Below are positions 34,690-48,400 of a stretch of 64,000 nucleotides of DNA, piece after piece. Positions within the stretch are counted from its first letter, which is position 1; each line of letters opens with the position of its first letter. The notes beneath the pieces were generated by a model. It was given only the letters and a program-made list of their open reading frames with translations. It was not told the origin of the DNA and made no database searches. The translations under genes were made by a program, and so were the position numbers. Source of the stretch: Zonotrichia leucophrys gambelii (lineage: Eukaryota; Chordata; Aves; Passeriformes; Passerellidae); assembly GCF_028769735.1 (NCBI RefSeq), contig NC_088200.1, forward strand, positions 73,587,894 to 73,651,893, written 5' to 3'.

Positions 34690-35395
34690 TTTTTCAATCT
34701 TGAAGGAACTGACTGCAGATTCTTTTGTTCTGGCAAGATTCCAGCCCTGTTTAGCACTGGAAGTGGGGGAGGAGGTGAACTTATGATGCCATGTGTAACC
34801 TTGAACCTGAGAAATGTCTAACACAGTATGTGTACAGTTGCAGCAGTTTAAATGGCATTGATCATTTTCAACTTTTGTATTGCACTGATCATAACTTAAT
34901 GATGTTTTGGTGTTCTATCAAGTCAGGGTATTTATGCAGAAAAAAGAACCAAAAAGAGCAGGTTTTGATTAAAAATGTGTATGGGCTTTTGGGACCTGGT
35001 TTAAATATTTCAGATCTTGAGCAAGCATGGAGCCTGCAGTTGAAGTTATTTATCTTCTCCCCAGACAAATCTGGCTGGGGGGAGGGGTGGCAGTTCTCAA
35101 ACGCTTGATTTTAATTACTGTTGTTGTTTGCAAGTATTTTTCTTCTGTCATTTCTGTTCTCCTTCTCCCCCCAAACAGATGATCAGCAGACAACATGGAC
35201 TCCCATCTAACTTGCAGATTTAATTTGGAAACCTGAGCATCCAACGCAAATATGAAACACAAGCTGCAGTTGGATTCTCCTCCAAATCTTTGCCTGTCGC
35301 TTGCTCGGAGAATTCAGTCGCTCCCTTTGTGAGGCTTAGTGTAAGGCTGGAAAACTTTCCCTGCTCACCTCCTTCTGGGTCTCTTTGTGTGTCCA
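34690..35395. other. Non-coding stretch without recognisable genes
   Basis: About 0.7 kb between the palindrome and the next TG tract, with only short frames and no recognised repeat. Confidence 0.4.
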
Positions 35396-35403
35396 TAAAT
35401 GAA

Positions 35404-35428
35404 TGTGTGTGTATGTGTGTGTGTGTGC
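35404..35428. repeat. (TG)n dinucleotide tract
   Basis: TG repeated with one TA interruption, ending in TGCAC. Confidence 0.9.
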
Positions 35429-35429
35429 A

Positions 35430-38400
35430 CAGGAGTCAGCATGCCAGACGGCATTCCACAGCAGAAGGCAATTTCTCCTTCCCCCCTTTATTTGCACATT
35501 TAGCATGAGTTGCATTCCTCCAACACCTGATGAAAGAATGAAGTGATATTGTCAAAGGCTGGGCTACAGGAGATGTGTGGAAGAAACCTCCCTTGTCTGG
35601 ATGGATCACACATAACCAGACAGAGCAGAGTTTCCATCCCACTGAAACAAATTTGTATGGCAACACTTAACTCTGCAGCTCTTTCCATTAGCAGCTTCCA
35701 AGACATTTTCCTTTTTTTTCCTTTTCCTACCCAGTCTCCTCCCTGCACTTTCAGATCCTAAGTTCTTCAAGACAGAGCATTTATTACCCTGTTTGTACAG
35801 CACCTGCTATGTTGGTTTTAGTGGAATGGTGATCTCAATTAGCATTTCAACCAGCTTTCATACAAATAACAGATAAATACATCAGGTTAACCCCAGATTT
35901 GGGTGGCCGACAGTTGTGCTCCAGGTTCAGAATTCTCCAGATGAAACTTGGGGCAGTGCTGGCCAGAGACACCACATGGTTTTGCATTTCACTTGAACCC
36001 TGGGACATATTCTCCTAAGCAAGGACAAACCTGAATCCTAAGCTAGGGCTGCAGGTGGCCCTGTGGGTTTGCAAAACCCACCCTGATCCACCCCAGATGA
36101 GCAACTGTTGCCATATCAAGCAGAGAGATGCCTGACATTTAATATTGTTTAAAGCTAAACAATAGCTTTTCTCGTTCGGCTATAGATTTTGTGTGACTAT
36201 TTCACCCCCTTCAGCCCAAAAGCTGTTGGGATTTTACTCCAGTGACCCTGTATGAATGTAATCAGTCTTAACAGATAGTGACATCTCTCTCTGGAGGAAG
36301 TGTAAGGATCAGGTTCAGGTTGTTACCCACAAGACTGAACCATGGAGAAAACTCAAAAGGGCAGCTCCTTAAGAGTGGTAAGTCCTTGCAGTCAAGCTGA
36401 AGGGAACTGTGTGGCTATGCCTTGCCACCTCATCCCTTGCTGGAAACACCAAAACCTCCAGCTCCTTGAAACAGTGAGAATTGTCTAAAATATGAAAAGG
36501 CAGCAAAGCACACACAGCTTTCATCAGTCAGGGGCCCCTTTTGTGCTTGTCAAGGTAACCCTGCCAACATTCACCTGCTTGAAGGGTGCCTGAGGCTCCT
36601 CCTCCCAGCTGAAGCCCTCAGGATGTGAGCAAGACACACCAGCAGCAGCTGAAGGCCCTTTTTCTGCTGCTTGCAGCAGTTCTTGAGCAAGGGTTTGTAG
36701 AGACAAGGAGGTCATTGTATTTGCAAGGGAATGTGCCAGCTCAAGGCTGTCACAGAAGTGGGGCTCACAGGCAGAGATGGGGCTGTAGGTGGGTTCAAAA
36801 CAAAAAAAAAACAAAAATCAGGCTTAGTCCCTGGCCTTTTCACCAGTGTAAGGAAGCACAGCCTCACGGGACATTACTCCAACATTTTCCTAGCACTGTT
36901 TGAGAATAAGTGATTGCATCAGCCGTGGAGGACTGGGGAATTGGGCCATGAGTTAGCACAAGGTTAAAAAGACTGTGCAAATAAAAACTTGCTTTCAGCA
37001 CAAAGGACATCACAGTTCAAGGCCAGAAGCTTCTCTCTGTTGTTCTGGAACTAATTTCAAACATGAATCAGAAGTCTAACATGGAGAGGTTACTGTCAAT
37101 AACCCCTTCCTGAGAGTGCCTTGTTTAATGAGATGTTTAACTGGGTGATATGAGAATGAATTCATAAGCAAGTGAGGGAAAAGGTCCATTGCTTTCTTTT
37201 CTCAGTAAGGAAGGAACAAAGGAAAAAAAGGAGACTGAACCAAGGGAGAAGAATAGAGGAGATGGACAACAAGTGTAAAATAAAGAAATTATGCGAGCAT
37301 GCACACAAAAACAAACACTTTACCCAAAGTCAGTGGCTAGCCATCAGGAAGATGACCATGTGCTGCTAATAATGAAGACCCCTGGCAAATTCTTGCAGGC
37401 AAGGGTGAATGATTTAGAACCCCAGCCCCAGGGGAGCTCAATGTGCAACTGCAAGACTTAGAAAGTCACTTTCTCCATGGCAGCCCAGCCAGCCAGCACA
37501 CCTCAGCAGAGAGCACTGGGATGGCCATTGTAAATCACCCTGTACAGCAAGATCATCTGTAATGTTCTTAAGCCTGAAGAGCAGAGCAAAATCTCAGCAA
37601 TTTCAGGCCACCAAAACATCTCTGCACAGTATTCCTTCCTCAATCCTGTCATCATCAACACATGGTTAACGAGAGGGTTCAAAATCTCAGGCCTGGATCT
37701 TATACAGATGTTTGCTATCTGTTTCCTGTCAAGGCTCCCACTGATATCAACGAGCGAGGAGCTCAAATACCTCTGTGGAGCTGAGCCTTGGAGTGCAAGA
37801 CAAATACGTGGGAAGGATAAAGGCACAGAGAGAGCTGTTTCACAGCCTCCAGGCGGCTCTAAATTAGATGAAGGCATTGCTCCAACTCTGAGCCAGCCTT
37901 TGGAGATGCTTCAGCAGCCCACATCTGTGTTAGAGAGCTTCACTGAGGACATTCACAGTGAGCTCCCAAGGAAAGACCCAGTGTTCAAGCAAAACACAAG
38001 TTGCCTCAGAGTGTCAGGACACAGGGTCTGAAATTTCCCCACTTTTTAATTTTTATTTTTCCTGCAGGGAGTCTGCTCATAGAGCTGGTACAAAGAAGCC
38101 TTCTAGGCATGGAAGGCTCACTGCTTTGTGTAGGCACGAAGGAAGGAGGAAACAGGACACTTCAGGTATTTATTTTAAAAGTCTATCATGCATTTGGATG
38201 GCTGCTGGTGCCAAAACTAATCATGCTAGTGGAAGAGGTACAGAAGCAGAACAAGCAAAGCATGGAGAGCAAGTAAAAGGGAAGGAGCCTGGAATGACAA
38301 GCAGGAAAGGTAACTCTAGAGATCAGAGGGTTTTCAATGTGTTGCACATGCTGCAGCCTTTTAAACAGCATATTATGGCTCCTGAAACATTTTAAACAAT

Positions 38401-39110
38401 ATAACATGGTTCAAAGGTTTAAAAATATGGCATGGCATCTCCAGTGTATAGCTCTGCTGGAGCCAGATAGTGCATGCTGCCCTCACAAATTGAGAGGAAG
38501 AGAATTAAATTTAAAGAGGAAACAAAATGCTCATTTTAATCACCCATTGTCCTTTGAGGATCTTTTTCTGTCCCCTTCATAGTGTAATGCAGAGTAACAG
38601 GCAATTGCCGTGTCCCCAGCTGATAGTTAGGCTGCCCAGGATCCCAGTGTTATAAACTCCCTATTTTCTCTGCCCTCTTTCACAGATGCATCTTCATACA
38701 CACTGACAATTGCATCAGTGCCATTACCTTTGGAGAGAAAAGCCTGAAAAGTGAAATCATTCATGGCCAAAGGCAACATAATCAGCTGTTCTCATTACTT
38801 CCAGAATACATGGGGTTTCCATGTGGAGAAGTCACAGAGGTGCAAAGGGCTGACTAATGGAAGAGCAGAAGATGTGGGCATGTGAGGCATTTGCCTCAGG
38901 ATGAGGAAGTGTGGCATTATCTGAACCACTCTGCACGTGTGCACATGGAAATCATCCCTCCCTACTGTTTGGTGTCCTTCCAGAGACGAATCCCACCCAC
39001 AAGGCATTTAATGGACTCTTGCAAGGGGCTTCATTAACTGAGGCTTCAGGGCATCCAGAATACTTTGTGCAGGCCCAGGTAAGTGAAGGGATTAAATTAT
39101 ACTTTACTTT
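35430..39110. other. Non-coding stretch without recognisable genes
   Basis: No supported gene. The 36110-36210 part, with a TTTAATATTGTTTAAAGC motif, reads like candidate conserved sequence. The 37690-37790 part (containing CAGGCCTGGATC and CTCCCACTGATATCAACG) resembles the CTCCCATTGA-type signature of old amniote interspersed repeats, but not well enough to name one. Confidence 0.35.
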
Positions 39111-39116
39111 GCTAAG

Positions 39117-39180
39117 CTGTCTTTTACCCAAGTATGCTCCCAAGTAAACTGTCTTTTACCCAAGCCATCTTTTTACCCAG
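39117..39180. repeat. Imperfect tandem repeat, period about 32 bp
   Basis: CTGTCTTTTACCCAAG occurs at 39117-39132 and again at 39149-39164, followed by a partial third copy (CTTTTTACCCAG) at about 39169-39180. Confidence 0.85.
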
Positions 39181-39184
39181 GTAT

Positions 39185-41010
39185 AAATTGCAATGGGTGC
39201 AAACTGCAAACTGTACTGCTTTGAGAGGAAGGGGAAAAAAAGAGGTAATCACCACAAATTATACTTTTTCAAGTTATCATCATCTTGCACTGTCTCTGTC
39301 AAATTGCTCCTCAAACACAGCAGTCTGTGAAGCCACCTGATTCCTCTGCTTGCCTTTTTTTTTTTCCCTTCCTCTCTTTGTACTATTTATACTTCTTGGA
39401 TAAAATCTGCACTTTTGCATATCTCAGCCATTTCAAGGGCTGAGATGATGAACTGCACTGTTTAGTCCTTTCCATCACAGTGTCACTAGTGGTCATGTCC
39501 CTGATTATCTCTAAGGACAATGCATTCAATAATAGATTCAATCCAAATCTGTCTATAATTATGATCAAGGATGATATACTAAGTTATATATGTGAAGGAA
39601 TGGTTCATTTTTCAAGCCTACATGTTGTTTTCCAAATTCCTTGTAACCTTGGTCTGCAACTTCACCAAACAGTGAATGTGACTTTTCACTAAACTGATTT
39701 CACCTCTCTTTAAAAAAAAAAAAAAGAACAAAAAATAAAAGAACAAACCATCCTTACACACATACATTTCACACACTTTAACTTTTTTCCTACTTTTACC
39801 ATTTCGGGGATGTTGGTTTTCTCCTGGGCTTTAGACAAAACAAATTCAGTTCCCTGTAAAGCTCACTTAGTATCTGATGTGGGGTTTTGGGTGGTGAAAG
39901 GAAAAGAGAAATCTGCTCTGAAAAGAAAACTCTGCTCTTTGAGCTCGGTCTGTGCTCAGGACTACTTCAGTGCCTTTAGGAAGGCAGGTAGAGGTCTGTT
40001 ATTTCTTGCTTGGACCTTTAAAATTCCTCCTCTGCTCCTTGCCTCTGCTGGGAACAATTTCACTGCAATTACTGAAACGAAGTCCCTGAATTCCACTCTG
40101 TAGCTATTCACATGACCCTCAGTGTTTTGGACTTGATTTTTCTCCAGTTTTCTCCACAACAGGAAGAGTTGTGAGGAAATTTTCCTCAGTCAGTGGCTTC
40201 AGGTTTCTATTAAAAACTTTTGCTACTTGTAACACTTCTCAAAAACCTTTAAAAAACAAACCTAGCATTGGAATTATTCAATCAAATGGTATTAAAAGCA
40301 CAGATTATGCTTTAGAAACCACTTACAAAGAAGGTTTTTACAGATCAGTGAGGACGCTAGTGAGGAGGGGCCCCTGATATGAATGGAAACGTTTGTTTCA
40401 ATCCTCATTTATCTTAAGGCCCGGGTGCTTTCTGGACAGTGAAACATTCTTCTCCTCCCTGCACTTGGAAAAGTGAGGATCAAGTTGCGAGAGAGTGCCC
40501 TTGAATGCTCAAGTAAGGAATTTGCTAAGTGGCCTCCTCAGCCAGCACAGCTCCCATGCTAACGGTGGCTTCTTAATTCCCTTTGCCCTTGGCTGCAGGA
40601 TTACCCATCCTTTCTTATCACCACCAGCTGAGCCCCCACACTTGCATCCACCCACAAAACCATGGCCACTTCTCATGTTTAAAATGCATGCCACTTCTCC
40701 ACCACGCTAAAATTTTAAGCAAGCCTTGATAAGGATGTAAAAAACAACCCCACAGTTTTGTGAAGGTCCCAGTGTTCTTGATTTTATATTTTTTTCCCCA
40801 GGGCTGCTCAGGGATCCCTGGAACTGCATGTTTGCAAGGGGCTGCTCCAGAGTGCCTGGATTCCACACACCCCTGCACTATATACAGGATAATGGGTTAC
40901 TAATTGTCACTGAGGCCACCAGTCACATGGATCTGGAATCCACCTAATATTTAAGGAAAGCACAGGAAGACATTGGAATGTTTTGGTCTTCTTACAAGCA
41001 AGTATTAGAT
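39185..41010. other. Non-coding stretch without recognisable genes
   Basis: T-run near 39356-39365 and A-run near 39712-39725. No gene or recognised repeat. Confidence 0.45.
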
Positions 41011-41013
41011 GGG

Positions 41014-41052
41014 CTAAATCTATTTAGCCTAACTAAATCTATTTTAACCTAA
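41014..41052. repeat. Tandem duplication, 19-20 bp unit
   Basis: CTAAATCTATTTAGCCTAA is followed directly by CTAAATCTATTTTAACCTAA. The second copy differs by a substitution and a one-base insertion. Confidence 0.9.
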
Positions 41053-41059
41053 TTAAATT

Positions 41060-44000
41060 ATTCAGTGCAAACATGGGGTCCCACAGAATCCCTTCCAAAA
41101 TCAGCAGTGATACTCTTTAAGAGAAGCAGAGCCCAGTCCTTGGTGAGGCAGTGGCCTCCGCAGCTGTATCAGACACCAGATTTGCAGTCCTGTTCTAAAC
41201 CCCAACTTCTGTTGATGCTTGTGGAATTTTGGCCAGAGCAAAGATCACAGTGTTTGCCCTGCAACTTGCACAGCTAGCTTGAAGCTTTTCTTCTTCCTGC
41301 CATCCAAAGCTTCTTGGGATTAGACAGGACTGATATTGATGTATGAACATCTTAAAAGGACTGTACATAGCTTCCAGGCTGAAGACTAAACATTGCTGCG
41401 TGAAACAGATTTTGGCAGTGATTCTATAGGATGAACCTAATCAGAGCAGACAGATTACAATACATGGTGAAGGCATGGAGTTGAAAATAAAAAAAGGACT
41501 TGCTCTGCAGTATTGCATAATACATTCTGGAGAAACTAGAAAACCTTTCAGAGCAGCTGGGACAGAGGGAAATGAACCATTTGTTCCCAAGTGAAATAAA
41601 CAAAAGAAGGAAATGCTCCAAACTGTCTCCAAACTAGGAAAGGAATGGTGGTGAGAAAAGTGACCAGAGCCTGAACAAAGCTTTTCACATTGTCCAGCTC
41701 CTGACAGTAGCTCTGTTTCAAGTGCACAGGCCCATATCTCCTCATCCCCTGGTCAGTCCTGGTGAGCCACAGAGCTCTGCAAGGGAATGCAGCCCTTGGC
41801 AGACATCACTGGATGCCTGCAGTGCAGCACCAGCCAACACAGCTGCTCTGTTTTTCAGTCCTGGTATGTCATCTGATGAAGGAAAAAAAATCAAAGCAAC
41901 CCCTTCTTGCTCCAAATCACCTGCACTGCTCTGGATGTGACCAAGAAAACATTCCAGACACCTGAGATGAGTTTGGCTGAGGAACATAATTTTCAGTACA
42001 AAAAACCCACACAGCAAAGTTCAGACAGAGTGGAAAGACCTGCAAATCAGAAGAAGGAGAGAACTCTCTGTGGTGTTGACTGTGAAACATTAAACACAGT
42101 CAGTCATATCTTCCTTGCTTATTTTTTTTTGTCACCAAAATGTGACTGTTGGATTTTTTTTTTTTCTTTTGTAGATGACAACCAACACCATCAAGAGAGA
42201 GAGCACAAAACTGACTCCTGGTACCTGTTTGACAAGAGTGTGAGTTATTCACATCATCCCTCTCCTTTTAAGACTTAAAGTTAGGGACCATTCTGACATT
42301 TTGATTCATGTAAGGAAACTGCTAACTTGAACTCGAGAACCTGAAAGAAAGCCAAGCAACCATCTTGTCCAGGCTTGCTGCCTTTATAGAGCATCTCTCA
42401 AGATTTTATATTTCTGACTTAATGCCAGTACTCCTTTGCCTTTTAAAACAGAACCCAAACAAGGTTCTTGTTTCAGCAATAGCACTGTGAGTCAGTCTGA
42501 AACTCTAATCATGTTGCCTTTCTGGGGAAGTCTTACTGAAAACTTAGGAGATAAATTGTTCATTCTTTTGTACAGCCTTGTATTTAGAGCCAGTGAATTG
42601 AGGCAGAGGGACAATTGTGGCAATTCACCCATGCATCCTGATTCTCATTTATTCAGTCTCCTTCTCAGCGCAGACTGGAAAAGCTCAGTTCCCAAGGTGA
42701 GCAGCTAAACCACTGGGCATGCCCTGAGGGACACACCTGGAGCACTTGTGAGTGGCTGCCTGCAATAACACCTCCTGATCTCTCTTGGAAATGCACTTAA
42801 CTCAAATCAGACCTTTCTCTTGCACACTTCTGGTCAGCAGGCTGCTCCAGAACCTCCTTCAAGCACTTAAGCATCTTCACCTATTTTCCAGAGGAAAAAG
42901 AAAATCTCTACAGTGAGCACGTAGCGATTTCTACCTGTCTTAGTTCAGTTCTTTGTTAAAAAATTGCCTCCCTCAACTATCCCCCGCACACCCTTAAATT
43001 CAACAGTCATGTTCCCTCTTTTGTGTCATCCCCCTAGAAGGAGCAGATTCATGTTCTTGAGTTTCTGGATTTAAAATAAACTGCATGTCCAGAGCTGTGC
43101 ACATGTGTATGATGGTGTGTTCTCCCTTCTTACTGGTTCTGCAAGACTGAACTGCTGGGACTGAATCTTCTCATGAATCCTAAAGCACACATGAGGATTC
43201 CCTTTAGCCCTTGGTTATTCTGCAACAGTTTGCTGAGCTGGGAGTTGCACTTCACCTGTTCCTGTGCCAAGGCAAAGGAAGAAGGTAAACACATTTCAGT
43301 GGCTGGGAAAATTAGACCCTTCTTGACCTGGCATTTTCACTCTGAACGCAAGGACTGTTCTGCTTGCCTAAATTCCCATATTTTTCCACCCTTCACGAGG
43401 AAATAGTGCAGTTCAGGCAGTTGAGAGAGGCATTTGGAGGAGGAACAATCAGAAGAGGGTTTCATGTTGCAGTGGCTTCCTGAGTGAGAGGAGACAGGCA
43501 TGGGAAATAATAACTCTGCTGCAATGTCAGGGCCGAGGAGATTTCTATTTCCAATTTAAATGTAATTTTAAGAGCTCTTTGTAGCAGCAAGGGTTCACTT
43601 CAAGAACCTGGAGGCTTAGTACACAGATTGTGTAGTCCACAAAAAGGTTCCCATCAATTTCAGGGCGACGTGCCTTATGAATGTGTGCTCTTATGCTGCA
43701 ATCAGGAATGAGGGAGCACTTTAAAAATGCTGGTGCTGTGCAATATTTATGGGGTTTTTCTTCCTGCATCATTCAGTTCTTGCACTCTCCAGGCAATTCC
43801 AAGAGCTGCTCATCTGTAGATTGTGATGCTTGGTTTTCTTCAGGGATACCAAAAGAGAGAGTGGTAGGGTGATCTTAGGAGCATGGTAAGAAGGTAAAAT
43901 CTGTATTGCTGGGGTTTGACAGTCTCAGGTTGATTCAGAACAAATAAAGAAAAATTTAATGGTTGAACACTAAAATAACAGACTGCCCACAAATGCAATG

Positions 44001-44795
44001 CCCTGTGATCTGATATCCTGCAATTCCTGTAGCCTTCAAAAGGTAAATATGTTCTCACCATACTTCCCCACATAATGTTTAGAAATCCTCACTGGTGTTT
44101 TTCACAGTGATTAATTATGTTGAATTATCAGATGGACTAAAAAGGAAAGGATTTTTATTCTGGAAGGACAACTCACTGGCCAGAAAGAAGGAGAAAATTA
44201 AACACTCTGCAGGCTTTTCAGCTTAGAATATCAACAAAGTTCTTCTAAATAAATTCAGTAGTAGGAGAGAAAGACAGACAGACAGTTCTGAGAAAATGCT
44301 CAATCTAATATGTGGTTGAAAGTTGTCCAGTCTGGAAAGGGGAGAACTCTCCAGACCAAGAGGGGTCAAATTTGCAACTCAAGTGATGTCCCAGTTTTTC
44401 ACACATGCAGCAGCATTCACTTGATTTCCATAAAATATCAAGTAGCTGAAGCAACATTCACAACACATCCTTGCAATCTGCTTAAAGCAGGATTTCTGAA
44501 ATCTAGTAGACATGAACTCTAAAAGTTGATACAGAGCTCCTCCACTCTATCAATGCTCTGGGCTGCCACCAGCAAATATTAAGAAAACATGTACAAATAG
44601 GAAATGCCATCTTTGCTTTCACTCTTGGCATCAGAGCAGTGAAATCCAGACATGTGGAAGCAGAGTGTGAGGCTGTGTTTCAGTGTCTCTCCAGCTGCAT
44701 GAAAACCCTGGTTTGCTCAAAGAGCCACCCAAGGGGATAACTCACTTTTTTCTTCAAACATTTTTCTGTGTTTTTATTACTGAAGGGGAAGTGCT
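41060..44795. other. Non-coding stretch without recognisable genes
   Basis: T-runs near 42122-42130 and 42155-42167, and a short GACA run near 44273-44284. No gene or recognised repeat. Confidence 0.45.
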
Positions 44796-44799
44796 GCAG

Positions 44800-45190
44800 G
44801 ACTTATTTAGGGAGTGATAGTGTATGACAGATTAAATATGAGCTCACAGTGAGAGACTGTAGCACAAAGAGGCAAATACCATACTGGGATGTGGAGCAGA
44901 ATTACTTGCAAGACTAGAGGTAATAATTCCTCCATACATAGCCCTGGTGAGGCCCCTCTTGGAAAACCGTGATCAGTTTTGGGCAACTCAATATAAAAAG
45001 GAAGTCAATAAAATAGAGTGACTACAATGAACAGTGATAAAGATAAGAGGGTTGGAAGGTATGATGTATGAGCAAGGGAACCCAACTTACTAAACACAGC
45101 TGAAAGTTTAGAGGAAAGGAAAGGGCGAGGGGAGTAGGGACATGACAATGCCAAAGTATTCATAGGTGGCTGGAAAACTTGACTGTGTCT
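44800..45190 (+). mobile_element. Old CR1-type LINE fragment (3' part of ORF2)
   Basis: The nucleotide sequence follows the old amniote CR1/L3-like consensus as I know it. GGGAGTGATAGTG leads into ATTAAATATGAGC (about 44812-44841), then GCAAATACCATACTGGGATG (about 44873), GGTAATAATTCCTCCATAC (about 44920), CCCTGGTGAGGCCCCTC (about 44942), a CAGTTTTGGGC segment (about 44974) and a TATAAAAAGGAAGTCAATAA segment (about 44992). This corresponds to the C-terminal third of ORF2 (family phrase ALVRPHLEYCVQFW). It is riddled with indels and is not coding. Its style matches the old antisense copy at 16205-17760 and not the younger avian copies. The right end fades out. Confidence 0.8.
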
Positions 45191-45330
45191 GTAGACATAT
45201 TTCAGAGATAGTGAGCAAAAAATGTAATTTTTCATGAAGAATTTTAAAATAGGTTTAAACAATTCCCTTGCTCCTCCTCATCTTATAGATATATTTAGGT
45301 TATGGGAAGAAACAAAGTAATTTATGGAGG

Positions 45331-45415
45331 GGAAAAGAAAAAAAAAAAAAAGGACATTTTGGAGAGAAAATAAGATTTACTCTAACAGAAAAAAAAAAAA
45401 CAAAGAAAAAAACTG
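45331..45415. repeat. A-rich low-complexity tract
   Basis: Runs of A10 to A14 separated by G- and C-containing interruptions. Confidence 0.85.
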
Positions 45416-45419
45416 GAGT

Positions 45420-48400
45420 GCACAGCTCCAAGTAGACATTCACACAGGTTCTCACACACTAGCATATTTTGTCCCCAAGAAAAAAAAATCCTTCATGATG
45501 TGTTACCAGCCAGCTCTAATCAAAGACTGACATCCAAACTTCACCCTATCCTTAAAGATTAGATTTTCCTGGGTAACTTTATCACAGTGCTCATGTGGCA
45601 ACTCTCAGCAGCCTTGTGTCCATCACCACACAAGGCCAGCACTGTGCTTGGGAAGGTTTCCTTCTGGATGGGCTGGATGAGCTCCACCTGGGCTGGTGGT
45701 CAGGGAAGAGCAGCTGGCATGGCTCTAAAGCAAGGAGAGCTCTTAGATTTCAACCTGCTGAAGCCCTGACCTGCTTGGGTGTCTGCAAGCACTCAGACTA
45801 ATGTAATTAATAACGAGGTGGCTGAGCCTGCCTGGGGGTGGAGGTAACAACTGGAGCTGGAGTGAGAAAACTGACAGAGCCAGCCCTGCATAATTCAGAC
45901 AGAGCTGGTTTGGAGCTGGGGAGTACAGAAAAATGCTCTTTTTGCACTGTTCATTCCCACTCATGGCTTTGCATTAGCTCAGCTGCACACCTGCAGTTAA
46001 TACACGGAGCTGTCTTCTGGAGACAGTCTGGTTTATGATGTTGTTTGCATAGTCCTTCCACCAGCTTGCCTGTTTCCTGGCAGTTCCCCCTTCCTTCAAT
46101 GTCCTAAAAAAAAATCTGGGGAAAAAAATAATACACTAGAACCAAATTAGTTGTTTAACCAATTTCTTCCTTTCTCTCTCTCTCTCCATTTCTTTTTCCA
46201 GGACAAGTAACAGACCTGGACCCTCCCGCTTTGACTCAACAATATCTTTCTCCTTCCAACTATTCTTCTTTAGACTTGAAGTGTGCTCTGCTTATAAATC
46301 TTCTACAGAAACTGGTGTTTGCTTTTTAAACCTTTAACTCCAAACACCATTCAGCTTTGGAATTTATTAGATTGCATTTATTTTCTCTGCATATTCTTAT
46401 AAGTTATCCTGACCATCTTCCCCGTCCTTCGTCACTCTTTGTTGCTCATGAAATCAATATTCTTTTGTAGCTGTTAAACAGATCCTCATCTCTAAAACAA
46501 ATAATCTTTTCACTTTCTTACTTCACCCTTAGAGTAGAAGTTGGGTTCAAACCTTGTTTCTTACCAATTTTTTTTTCAATCAGAGCAGGAAAGATGGCCA
46601 GAAAGAGACACTGCCACCTCTTTTGAATTAACCCTTTGGTGCTGGCCAAGTCAATAGGATGCTTTCCCTGCACAGTAAGCTGTGATTAGGCAGGAGCCTG
46701 ACACAGAGGAGCTGTGAAAGCACTGGGAACCCCGGAGCAAAACCCCTCCCTGTCCCAGTGCTCTGAGCCCTGTGCCAAAATCCTGGCTCAGCTGTCAGCT
46801 CAACTCCAGCCCTGCCTTCCTCAGGGGCTGTTTTGAGAATTGTAGGCACCTGAACCACTGCTGGGAGAAAGTGAGCAATGGCTTCACAGCAGGATGAGTC
46901 CCAGAGTGCTCCCTGTGAAATTACATACTTTTAAACTTGAAAAAAAACCTGTTATTTAGAGGTGAATGCTTTTTCTTTTCCCTCTGCAATAGTTAGCGTT
47001 GCTTTTATTTGCCCTAAAGGAGCAAGAATGCAGGAAAATATTGCCACCGATAAGCACTGTGGAAGGAAACTGCAGCAGGTTTGTTGCAGGATGGAAGCTC
47101 TGTTTAGGATCCCTGTTACCTCCATGGGGATTCTTACCTGTCTATACATCCTGACTGATGGAAAGGGGAACTGCCAGTCCTGACTCAAAAGTACACAGCC
47201 AAAACCAGAGCTTTTGTCTGCATCTGCATCAGCTGAGAAACACTGAAACACTTCCCTTTGAACATGCACAGAAAAATAACATCAGTGCTCTTACCAACAC
47301 TGAGATGCTCTAGGTCTGTAAAAAGCTGCATCCCAGAGACATCTGAGTGCCTATCCTGGACTTTGAACCCAATTGTGATTTCTTCTATACTCAACCAAAA
47401 TGTCTTATTCTCACTCAGGCACCTATTTCTGGCTGTGCAGACATCCAGCAGATTACATCTGGTTTGGGTCCATATTTTGTCTGCTGCTCAATGAAGCCTC
47501 ACTTGCAATAAAATTTGGTCATTCACCCACTCCAATTCCACAAAGGCTGAATTTGGTTAAAAAACAAACTAGAGATAGGTGCAGGTCTAATGGGAATTCA
47601 ACTGAGAATCTCCACCTTGGCTAATGCTGGATGGAAACTATATGAAAAGCCACAATAAATAATTTAGATATTGTCAAGCAATGATTGCACTATTTGATAA
47701 AGGAGTATTTCCCTTTTTTTAATCTCGAAAGGTAATCAACTACTAACATTACTAAGAGAGATTATAGTATCAAAAAACTTCCATATTGATTTACTTTCAA
47801 CACAACAAACAAGAAAAAAATTAAACCCTGCAATACTGTTAACAGTGAGTCTGACAAAGCAGAAGTCAAGACAATAACTCACTTTCCCCCATTAGCATGG
47901 CTGCAAAGTTAAAACTCCTGCATGGAGATTTTATCAAATTTCTCAGTTTGGTTTGCATATTTAGCTCAGGCACACACTGAATGTGGAGGCTCAGAACATG
48001 GAGGCTCAGAACTGACATTACATGACTGCTTGGAAGTCCAGCACTGCTGCCAAGAGATATTGTGCTCAGGAGCCTGTCTAATACAGAAAAATTCCAACAT
48101 CCTTTTAGATATTATATACTTCATTGACACCCAGAATTACAACCTAGTTGAAAACAAGTCAGAAACCCCAAGTTGAATGTTCTGAGAATCCCATTTATAC
48201 ATTAAAAAAAATAATCTCTGGGAGGAAGGAAAGAAAATCCCCCTCCCCAGTAACTACAGCAATCACGTCGACAGAAACATGTGCAACGGGCAGGGAACAT
48301 TTTGAAGGCACAAGCCCATTAGCATTCTGGTCAGGACTGAGTTTATTAGGCATCTCTCCAGCCTGGGTAGCACTATGGAGGCTGTGTGCCTCAGGGGATG

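Noticed and set aside
44273..44284. GACA repeat
   Set aside because: Only three units, too short to be informative.
46168..46201. Strong pyrimidine tract followed by CAG as a coding splice acceptor
   Set aside because: The sequence after it has early stops in all frames, so no coding exon can be supported.
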